Part shown: in pieces, positions 26,018 through 31,690 of the stretch | How positions within the stretch are numbered: the stretch's first letter is position 1 | Layout of the letters: every line of letters starts with the position of its first letter | Assembly: GCA_900543205.1 (NCBI GenBank) | Contig: UQQM01000024.1 | Span: 1 to 31,690 of the forward strand | DNA from: an uncultured Bacteroides sp. | GTDB lineage: Bacteria > Bacteroidota > Bacteroidia > Bacteroidales > UBA932 | Reading direction: 5' to 3' | DNA length: 31,690 bases | Translations under genes and position numbers: made by a program | The notes under the pieces: model-generated | Database searches by the model: none | What the model saw: only the letters and a program-made list of their open reading frames with translations | What the model was told of the DNA's origin: nothing

Positions 26018-26043
26018 GACGGAGACCTTTCGGGGTCTCCGTC
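26018..26043 (+). terminator. Hairpin after gapA
   Basis: GACGGAGACC and GGTCTCCGTC form a perfect 10-bp stem with a 6-nt loop 23 bp after the gapA stop. Only a weak T-run (TTCGTTT) follows, so termination may be partial or the stem may protect the mRNA end. Confidence 0.7.
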
Positions 26044-26194
26044 TTCGTTTATCCTATACGCTGAATCTGGCCTACTATGCAGAAGTATACAGGAATCGGC
26101 GTATCTTGCCCTTTGCGCTCTTCCTGAAAGGTTCGGTGAAGATTTCCTCCCGGTTGATGTTGCTCTGCCGCTTGACCCTGCGATTGCAGTGATC

Positions 26195-26221
26195 CTTGAT
26201 TGACGTGATGCTTGATTGACG
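26195..26221 (+). repeat. 11-bp direct repeat, 16-bp period
   Basis: CTTGATTGACG occurs at 26195-26205 and again at 26211-26221. Two copies about one and a half helical turns apart could be an operator for the transcript ending at 26689, but there is no other support. Confidence 0.4.
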
Positions 26222-26370
26222 CACAGATTCCGGACAGCAGATGTGCACGGCCTCGGAATTCAGAAAATCTTGAAATATTTTTCAAAAATTTCATTTTCTG
26301 ACGCAACGAAACGGGGCTTTTTTACATCTATCAAGTGAATTCCCGAACGAATAATCAAAAAGGACAAGAT

Positions 26371-26484
26371 ATGAGAACTTTATTCATTGCTTTGGCAACC
26401 ATATGCCGGTTCTTCACCCAGGACATCTGGGAAAAGAAGCCCGCACGCAACGCAAAAGCCGGCAAGAAGCTGGTAACTGTGTAA
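26371..26484 (+). CDS. Possible 37-residue small protein
   Basis: An ATG preceded by AAAAAGGACAAGAT opens a short frame starting MRTLFIALATICRFF and ending KKLVTV, with a TAA stop at 26482-26484. The N-terminus is hydrophobic and the C-terminal half is strongly basic (KKPARNAKAGKK), a common make-up for small membrane-associated peptides. It lies at the 5' side of a segment that ends in a strong terminator at 26653-26689. I do not recognise a family. It could instead be part of an untranslated RNA. Confidence 0.35.
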   Translation: MRTLFIALATICRFFTQDIWEKKPARNAKAGKKLVTV

Positions 26485-26689
26485 AAAGGTCTTGAAGACC
26501 TGAAGGAACGGTTCCTCCGTATGACGCAAAATCATAACATATTGGTATTGAAAGACGACTGCGGAAATCATAACTTTGCTCTACAAGAACATCGCCCGAC
26601 ATAGCTAACGCGTCAGACAGTTGAGTGAGCCATTCCAGATTACTTGAAAGAGGAGAGAACTCTCGGCGATGGGGTTCTCTCTTTTTTTT
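26485..26689 (+). ncRNA. Candidate structured RNA between small ORF and terminator
   Basis: About 170 nt without a convincing frame separate the small ORF stop from a strong terminator. Local pairing includes AGGTCTT/AAGACCT (near 26488-26502) and AGGAA/TTCCT (near 26504-26516). It may be the 3' UTR of the small ORF or a separate small RNA. No promoter with TAnnTTTG was found directly upstream of the small ORF. Confidence 0.35.
26653..26689 (+). terminator. Rho-independent terminator
   Basis: GAGAGAAC (26653-26660) and GTTCTCTC (26674-26681) form an 8-bp stem followed by eight Ts (26682-26689). It is a clear intrinsic terminator for a plus-strand transcript, too far from gapA (about 660 bp) to be its main terminator. 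Confidence 0.88.
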
Positions 26690-26937
26690 GCCGGACGCCA
26701 CACCGATCGGCAACCACCGTCCGGCAGGATTGCAGAATCCTGCTGTTCACCTCAAGCCTCGGGTAAGACACCTTCCATAGCTGGATGCCTGACACAGCGT
26801 GCAGCCTGCACACGGTATGGACAATGCAGATGATTTGCCTGCATCGTCCATATTGACCAGAGGCTCATCGCATGCATTGACTGTCGTGTTGGAAGGTGTT
26901 TTTCCTGACCGACTTGTTCTCATTCCCTGTTCGGCAG

Positions 26938-27030
26938 AATTTGCAATCCCCACTGCCGTTGCCGGAGCTTGGCCTCTGACAAGCTGGATTTGCAATCCAC
27001 CCCTCCTGCCGTTGCCGGAGCTCGGTCTCC
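26938..27030 (+). repeat. Tandem partial copies of the repeat family
   Basis: ATTTGCAATCC followed by CTGCCGTTGCCGGAGCT and GG occurs twice in a row, from about 26938 and again from about 26987. The second runs straight into module 1 copy B. This shows local duplication of the module's 5' part. Confidence 0.6.
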
Positions 27031-27078
27031 GGCAGTAAGACCTCCCGCACAACCCTATACTGCCGACAGACCGACTCC
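27008..27078 (+). repeat. Dispersed repeat module 1, copy B (partner 16281-16351)
   Basis: This is the second copy of the 71-bp module, of identical length to copy A. The hairpin is kept as TGCCGGAG/CTCCGGCA with a 6-nt loop (27013-27034), and the core CCCTATACTGCCG is unchanged. In this location module 2 follows 84 bp downstream, whereas upstream of trmD module 2 precedes module 1. Confidence 0.75.
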
Positions 27079-27161
27079 GCAGCGGCGGTTGAAAAATACT
27101 TTTGCGCGCCCGTTGAGCTGGACTAGTAATCCCGTCCCTGCTACCCTCGCTGCGGCATTGT

Positions 27162-27210
27162 GCCTCGCAGGCGACAAAAGCCTGTTCGGCATCAATTCAG
27201 TCCGCTCGGC
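27162..27210 (+). repeat. Dispersed repeat module 2, copy B (partner 15935-15983)
   Basis: This is the second copy of the 49-bp module (44 of 49 identical). Its stem is CAGGC/GCCTG where copy A has CAGAC/GTCTG, a compensatory pair change, around a 7-nt loop. Confidence 0.75.
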
Positions 27211-27307
27211 CGTAACGGATTTTCCGCCAATATACGGCTGCAATTCTCCTTTTCACGCAATGAGTGCCTGAAGGCCATGGAGGGCCGGCTGCCGCCGTCC
27301 TGGGACG

Positions 27308-27634
27308 CTACTCCGGGACGTAGATGATTTCGCCGTTCTCGAGCTCGTATGCGATTCCGACGCGGCGGCCTTTCGCCCCGGACTTTGAGCTCTGGTCCTC
27401 GGACGGCGTATAGCGGTTCACCTTACCTCCCTCCTTGGTTATAATCTCCATGTTCTCCTTGCCGGGGTTCTTCACTATCGTGAAGTCCTCCTGGCTGAAC
27501 ATCTCGGTCATGCTGTAACGGGTCACCAGGGCCACCATCAGCGCCACGGCGAACACCATCGCGACATCGAAAAGATTGCTCACGACGCCCATGGGGTCGC
27601 TCTCCTCCCGCTTTTTCAGAAGATGCCTCCTCAT
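27308..27634 (-). CDS. hmuV: HmuV-like DUF2149 protein
   Basis: This is a 108-residue protein with one N-terminal membrane helix (about 17-40, VVSNLFDVAMVFAVALMVALV) and a small soluble domain with VGIAYELENGEIIYVPE. It matches the DUF2149 pattern found next to ExbB/TolQ-like channels and CobN-like genes, and its size and topology resemble ExbD/TolR. It overlaps the upstream channel gene by 4 nt (ATGA), so it is translationally coupled. The likely job is the stator partner of the HmuU channel in haem use; the symbol follows the order of the Porphyromonas hmu operon. Confidence 0.82.
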   Translation of the reverse strand: MRRHLLKKREESDPMGVVSNLFDVAMVFAVALMVALVTRYSMTEMFSQEDFTIVKNPGKENMEIITKEGGKVNRYTPSEDQSSKSGAKGRRVGIAYELENGEIIYVPE

Positions 27635-28251
27635 TTCCTCTCTCCCCCATCCTTTTCATCCGACTCGCTGTCAATAACATCGGAAAGGTACTGCAGGGCC
27701 GTGAGATCCTTGAGATACCAGCGCTGCTTGACCTGCTCCGTAAAATATCCTATCGCGGCCGACACCATTCCGACCACGGTGGTGGCGAAAGCGACCTGCA
27801 TGTTGTAGGCCATGGATCCTATGTCTCCCGTGGAGAGTCCCACCAATGCGGGCCCCATGGGAATCAGAGTGCCCATCAGACCGAGCATGGGTCCCAGCTT
27901 GGCGAGATAGCGAGACCAGGCCATGTCCTTGTCGGCATATATCTCGAATTCGGACAGCAACTTGTCCCTCAGAGGCCTGTCGGCCCCGGCGGCGAGAAGT
28001 TTCCTGGCATACACGACGACGGCCGAAGGGTTCTTCTCCGGCAGACGGCTCCCGAAAGCTTCGAGGCCGGACGCGCTGAGACCTTCAATCTCGTCGTGGA
28101 TGAGCTTGTCGGTCTTGCGCATGCCGATATACTGTCCGAAGAAGCCGCCGACAAGCAGCAGGGCCTTGACGAACAGCAGTATCAGCAGCACTATGTCCGG
28201 CACCAGCAGTCCGTTCGAAATCCAGAATAACACATTTGAAATCGTTTCCAT
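27631..28251 (-). CDS. hmuU: HmuU-like MotA/TolQ/ExbB proton channel protein
   Basis: This is a 206-residue inner-membrane protein of the MotA/TolQ/ExbB family. The first membrane segment is near 15-40 (LVPDIVLLILLFVKALLLVGG). A cytoplasmic stretch follows, then two more segments in the conserved block LGPMLGLMGTLIPMGPAL and FATTVVGMVSAAIGYF. Such proteins use the proton gradient to drive TonB-like or other envelope work. It is coupled to the DUF2149 gene by a 4-nt overlap, but is separated from the upstream membrane gene by 178 bp with hairpins. In this context it may energise handling of haem by the CobN-like protein, which is inference. Confidence 0.88.
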   Translation of the reverse strand: METISNVLFWISNGLLVPDIVLLILLFVKALLLVGGFFGQYIGMRKTDKLIHDEIEGLSASGLEAFGSRLPEKNPSAVVVYARKLLAAGADRPLRDKLLSEFEIYADKDMAWSRYLAKLGPMLGLMGTLIPMGPALVGLSTGDIGSMAYNMQVAFATTVVGMVSAAIGYFTEQVKQRWYLKDLTALQYLSDVIDSESDEKDGGERK

Positions 28252-28429
28252 ATTCTTTATCTTTAAATTAATTCATTGACTTTAGCCGCTCGCAGGCTGT
28301 TTGCCTCTGGAGAGGCTAGCCGCCCGCGGCTGTGAGCGGGTGATATTTCGCAGCGCAGCGAAGAAATATCAATGGAGCGCAGCGGAACCTTCCCGAAGGC
28401 GACAGGCTGCGCGCCGGCATAATGCAAGC
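28252..28429. repeat. Palindrome-rich spacer inside the hmu operon
   Basis: The 178-bp gap holds three hairpins in a row: GCCTCT/AGAGGC (28303-28316), CCCGC/GCGGG (28323-28340) and TGATATTTC/GAAATATCA (28341-28371). The motif GCGCAGCG occurs twice nearby. The other visible junctions of this operon are overlaps or a 1-nt gap, so the spacer looks inserted or regulatory. No gene is supported in it. Confidence 0.65.
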
Positions 28430-29122
28430 TCAACCCTTCCATTTTCTTCCGGTCCTGAGACGGTACAGCAAGAAGCCAAGGGCCGCTCCGGCGAGCACGA
28501 TGGCGCAGACGGCGGCAAATGCCAGATAATCCACCGAATCCACGCTCTCCGAAGCCGTTGTGCCGTTGACCGTAGCTATGATTCCGAGAGCGGCGGTCAT
28601 CGCATTCGACAGGAACAGCAGCTCCAGGCGGATCTCCTTCTCGGGCAACAGCTTCCTGACCCCAAGAACCGCCAGCGGCAGCAACACCAGCACGGCTCCG
28701 GCCATGCACCAGGAAATCAGGGCAAAGGACACCCCGGGGAAAGCGAACAGACAGCTCACCACCAGACTGAACAGGACGAAGAACACCATGATGCCAGGGA
28801 AGATGCGCAGCATCCTGTATATCCATATCGTACGGCGCCTCACCGGGCCGCTGTTCATCAGGTTCACGGCCATCAGGCAATAGGACATCTGAAGCACCAC
28901 ATCCAGAGTGAGCACCACGGCGATGTCCTGCATAAGGGCACGGTCGCCAAGCCACGAAGCAATCTCGGTCTTCGACTGCTCTGCGGCAAAAGGCCAAGAG
29001 AGACCGGTGAACAACGCGCACAAAAGCGCCATCAGCAGCAGCTGCCGGAGCTTATAGCCGGTGAGCTTCAGCACGAAGCTGAAACTCACAAGCACCATCG
29101 CGACCTTTACTACTGTTTCCAT
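28430..29122 (-). CDS. hmuT: HmuT-like polytopic membrane protein
   Basis: This is a 230-residue, very hydrophobic protein with about six membrane helices, for example AMVLVSFSFVLKL, LLLMALLCALFTGLSW, IMVFFVLFSLVVSCLFAF, AGAVLVLLPLAVLGV and LAFAAVCAIVLAGAALGFLLY. It ends in a basic tail (YRLRTGRKWKG). No catalytic motif was recognised. It starts 1 nt after the CobN-like stop and precedes the ExbB-like gene, the place held by hmuT in hmu operons. The function is unknown; a membrane partner for haem or iron handling is plausible from context only. Confidence 0.75.
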   Translation of the reverse strand: METVVKVAMVLVSFSFVLKLTGYKLRQLLLMALLCALFTGLSWPFAAEQSKTEIASWLGDRALMQDIAVVLTLDVVLQMSYCLMAVNLMNSGPVRRRTIWIYRMLRIFPGIMVFFVLFSLVVSCLFAFPGVSFALISWCMAGAVLVLLPLAVLGVRKLLPEKEIRLELLFLSNAMTAALGIIATVNGTTASESVDSVDYLAFAAVCAIVLAGAALGFLLYRLRTGRKWKG

Positions 29123-29123
29123 A

Positions 29124-31690
29124 CTACCGCACGCTGTTCTTGCGCCTTCTGCGGACGAGCAGGACTATGACCACAATCGCCGCTGCCGCAAAAGCCACGA
29201 CCACGGTGTTGCTCAGGACGGCCTTGCGCTCCGCCGCACCGTCATCCATCACCTCCCGCTTCATGACCACGCCGTCCTGTCCGGAGACTCTCGCCTCGCG
29301 GATATTCTCGATGTTCGCGTTATAGCGGCCGGCAGCGGACGCATCCACATTCGATGCGATGAAATTGCGCAACGGGACATTGTCGCAGACGCTCTCGGAG
29401 CATGAAGGCAGGTATTCATCCACAAGGCGCGTATGCAGGGAAGCTATGTCGCGAAGCTGCTGCTCGCTGGCATCCCACATACCCTTGCGCGCGGTCTCCA
29501 TCATCACCGCCGTCATCTCCTCGAGAGCCGCAGGGTTCTTGTCGCCGAACCATTCCTCGATGCCGAGATCCAGTTCGTCCTTAACATAGACATTGTAGAT
29601 TTCGTCCCACATCTCGTCATCGACCACCGAAGGCTTCGTGACATTCCACCCGTAGGTGTTCTGCACCACCTCGGCGAAGCCTGCCGCAGCACTGGCGCCG
29701 CCCTTCATCTTCTCCCGGATATATGCAGGATTGAAAATCGTGGTGCGGCCTTCCACTCCTATGGCCTCCTTGAGTTCCTGCATACGCATGTTGTGATGGT
29801 TCCGGTAGTCGCTCAGATAAGCGTCCGGATCCTTTCCTGTGACCTTCTGCACCGCGAGGTTCATACCTCCCATGAACTCATAGACATGGTCGAGGCTCAA
29901 AGCGCCCCAGGTGTTGCTCTGACGCGGCTGCACGACCACGTCGGTCCCTCCGAGGGCCGCCTCGAACGCGAATTCCCCGTATTTCTCCCACTCGTCTTCA
30001 CTGCCGTAGTAGGCGCCCATGTTCTGCATGTACCTGTCGGCTATCTCTCCGCTGTCCTCCCAGCTGTCGCCGTTCTGTATCATACCCGTAATCCCGGTGC
30101 CGTAGCCTCCGTTCAGGCCGCCGAACACTCTGTACCTCGAAAGTTCACGCGCCTCACGGGGGCTGACTCCCCTGTCGGTCAGCATCTTCTCGGATTCCAC
30201 CACACCTGAGGCGACCCGGTTCTCGTAGACGTCATCCCTCGCCGCAGCCGCCATCTCTACGGCCCTGCTTATCAGGAAAAGACGGGAAGCCGCGATGTCG
30301 CGGAGCTGTCCGCTGGTCTGCACGACCACGTCAATCCTGGGCCTGCCGAGCTCTTCGGAAGGAATCAGCCGGAGGTCTGTGACGCGTCCGAACGCATCGC
30401 GCACAGGCTCCACTCCAAGCATGTACAGCACCTGGGCTATGGTCGCCCCTTCGGTCTCGATGAACTCCCCGCTCCAGAGCGTATAGCTGACCTTGCGGGG
30501 GATAGAGTCGTTGTGGTTGCGGCGGTACATCTCGATGGTTTTCTCCGCGAGTTTCTTCCCTTCCTCCCAGGCTTTCTCCGAAGGGGTGGCTTCGGCATTG
30601 ACCGCATAGAGGTTCCGGCCGGTGGGCAGAGTGTTCGGGTTGACTATGGGATCGCCTCCCGGAGAGGGGGCCGTATAGCCGCCGTCCATCGCGTTGAGCA
30701 GTGAGCGGAACTCCTCTTCAGGGCTCTCCCGGAGCGCTTCCGAGTAATTGTTGATATTCTCCACGGCTGCCGCCAGCTGGTTCAGCGTCCGGGCGAAAGC
30801 CTCATATTCATCGGTAATCTGCGGCTCGCTTCCGGCTCCGGCGGATCCGGTCATCATCTCCATCATGCTTCTGGGGCGGTCGAGACGCTCCACGGTCTTC
30901 CGCGCTTCGGAGAGTTCGTCGGCGCTGACTTCCGCGAGCCGGCAGATGAATGCGTCGTCTGCCATGGAGGGGTTGTCAAGCACCCGGCGCACTATGTCCT
31001 TCGCCGGTTCGAGATAGTCGCGGTTGAACACGCGGGAGTTCTCCTCCAGCCCGGCTTCGGCACGGCCGCGCTGACGGTCGAGCGCCAGCATCGCGTACGC
31101 AATGGGGTCGCTGGCCATGGCGAACACGCTGCTGCGTATTCTCCCGGGTTCGTATGCCTCGCCCATGGTATAGAGTTCGCCGGTAATCTTCTCGTTGGTC
31201 AGCTCTTCGGCGAAGTTGTCGATACGGGATATTTCCTCCTCGGTGTAGCCGGAGGTGGAAAGCGAATCGAGACGGAGGTCACGGTGTATGCCCATCTCCA
31301 GGACTATGTCCTTGACCTTCCTGGATTCCGCAGCAGCTTCACCTCCCGTCTCAAGGGCGGTGTAATAGGCGCTTATGGCGTCCTTGAGCTCCTTGTAGGT
31401 GCCACGCAGCTCGCTCTCCATGAAGGGCGGCGTCAGATATGACTGTATGCCAGCATACGAGCGGCGCTTGGCGATCATTGCCTCCCCGACATTGGAAATC
31501 GTGTAGATGTAGAGGTGGGGCGTGGTGCCGACCAGCCTGTCGGGCCAGTCGCGGCTGCTCAGGGCGACCTGCTTGGACGGCGTGAACTCGAGGCTGCCGT
31601 GAGTTCCGAAGTGTATCATCACGTCCGCGCCGAAGCCCTTGCGCGCCCAGAGATATTCGGCGATGTAGGGGTACGGCGGGGCGTTGTCGG
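29124..31690 (-). CDS. hmuS: HmuS, membrane-anchored CobN-like (de)chelatase, 5' end missing
   Basis: The frame is open to the right edge, so about 855 C-terminal residues of a CobN/BchH-family protein are visible. CobN relatives insert metals into tetrapyrroles. In haem-utilising Bacteroidales the homologue HmuS is linked to haem iron release. The CobN motifs are present: DNAPPYPYIAEYLW at the edge, MIHFGTHGSLEF, and near the C-terminus TDVVVQPRQSNTWGALSLDH. The protein ends in a single membrane helix (VVVAFAAAAIVVIVLLV) and a basic tail, which soluble cobaltochelatase CobN lacks. The neighbours HmuT, HmuU and HmuV, and the absence of any cobalamin gene here, support the haem role over cobalt insertion. 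The true start is outside the window. Confidence 0.88.
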   Translation of the reverse strand, partial: DNAPPYPYIAEYLWARKGFGADVMIHFGTHGSLEFTPSKQVALSSRDWPDRLVGTTPHLYIYTISNVGEAMIAKRRSYAGIQSYLTPPFMESELRGTYKELKDAISAYYTALETGGEAAAESRKVKDIVLEMGIHRDLRLDSLSTSGYTEEEISRIDNFAEELTNEKITGELYTMGEAYEPGRIRSSVFAMASDPIAYAMLALDRQRGRAEAGLEENSRVFNRDYLEPAKDIVRRVLDNPSMADDAFICRLAEVSADELSEARKTVERLDRPRSMMEMMTGSAGAGSEPQITDEYEAFARTLNQLAAAVENINNYSEALRESPEEEFRSLLNAMDGGYTAPSPGGDPIVNPNTLPTGRNLYAVNAEATPSEKAWEEGKKLAEKTIEMYRRNHNDSIPRKVSYTLWSGEFIETEGATIAQVLYMLGVEPVRDAFGRVTDLRLIPSEELGRPRIDVVVQTSGQLRDIAASRLFLISRAVEMAAAARDDVYENRVASGVVESEKMLTDRGVSPREARELSRYRVFGGLNGGYGTGITGMIQNGDSWEDSGEIADRYMQNMGAYYGSEDEWEKYGEFAFEAALGGTDVVVQPRQSNTWGALSLDHVYEFMGGMNLAVQKVTGKDPDAYLSDYRNHHNMRMQELKEAIGVEGRTTIFNPAYIREKMKGGASAAAGFAEVVQNTYGWNVTKPSVVDDEMWDEIYNVYVKDELDLGIEEWFGDKNPAALEEMTAVMMETARKGMWDASEQQLRDIASLHTRLVDEYLPSCSESVCDNVPLRNFIASNVDASAAGRYNANIENIREARVSGQDGVVMKREVMDDGAAERKAVLSNTVVVAFAAAAIVVIVLLVRRRRKNSVR

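Larger units (their letters stand above)
26044..27307. other. Gene-poor region with small RNA/ORF candidate and dispersed repeats
   Basis: No long gene is supported here. The first part (26044-26340) is unexplained apart from an 11-bp direct repeat. The middle holds a possible 37-residue ORF followed by a strong terminator. From 26690 to 27210 the DNA is a mosaic of hairpins: GCCGGACG/CGTCCGGC starting at 26690, CAGGATT/AATCCTG at 26725-26742, ATGGAC/GTCCAT plus GCAG/CTGC at 26817-26851, and copies of the repeat modules also found upstream of trmD. Confidence 0.6.

Noticed and set aside
26049..26306. Minus-strand 85-codon frame after gapA
   Set aside because: No family resemblance or ribosome site; it runs through the direct repeat at 26195-26221, and nothing supports translation.
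28263..29021. Minus-strand 252-codon frame overlapping hmuT and the hairpin spacer
   Set aside because: It is in a different frame from the membrane protein on the same strand, is rich in Arg/Gly/Pro, and its tail is translated repeat DNA.
29124..31690. Cobaltochelatase CobN for vitamin B12 synthesis
   Set aside because: No CobS/CobT or other cobalamin gene is nearby, the protein has a C-terminal membrane anchor, and the HmuT-U-V neighbours fit the haem operon better.

Overview
This 31.7-kb window is Bacteroidales-like DNA. The evidence is an adjacent SusC/SusD pair, several Sec and lipoprotein signal peptides on glycoside hydrolases, promoter -7 boxes of the Bacteroidetes form TAnnTTTG, and an Hmu-type haem operon. 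The GC-rich coding sequence would fit an Alistipes/Rikenellaceae-like genome, but that rank is inference. No transposase, integrase, CRISPR array, rRNA or tRNA was recognised.

Positions 1-15491 (all minus strand) form one polysaccharide utilisation locus. In transcription order it holds susC, susD, a LytS-type sensor kinase overlapping a LytTR response regulator, a lipoprotein GH13 amylase, a SusA-like GH13, a GH127-type lipoprotein with a Zn-Cys active site, a second SusA-like GH13, and a GH31 alpha-glucosidase that runs off the left edge. The junctions are overlapping or short (0-48 bp), so this is probably one operon. The design is uptake through SusCD, endo-cleavage by GH13 enzymes and final hydrolysis by GH31, so the substrate is probably an alpha-glucan. 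The GH127 enzyme and the embedded LytS/LytTR pair are the unusual parts. No SusE, SusF, SusR or HTCS gene lies in the window.

Positions 15492-17160 are a long non-coding stretch rich in inverted repeats. It holds two modules of a dispersed repeat that recurs at 26.9-27.2 kb, a candidate small RNA ending in a strong terminator, and a symmetric GTCGAC-centred repeat.

Positions 17161-22904 (plus strand) carry housekeeping genes: trmD, then a candidate small RNA with its own promoter and terminator, then a tight group of a five-repeat DUF349 protein, yidC, the yggS-type PLP protein and a small bPH_5-like membrane protein. Positions 22923-24889 (minus) are surE-lpxB. gapA (24997-25995) diverges from surE, and their promoters overlap.

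Positions 26044-27307 lack a recognised long gene. They hold a possible 37-residue small ORF followed by a strong terminator, then the second copies of the dispersed repeat. Positions 27308-31690 (minus) are the hmuS-T-U-V end of a haem-utilisation operon: a membrane-anchored CobN-like protein (cut by the right edge), a polytopic membrane protein, an ExbB/TolQ/MotA-type channel and a DUF2149 protein. A 178-bp palindrome-rich spacer interrupts this otherwise tight operon.
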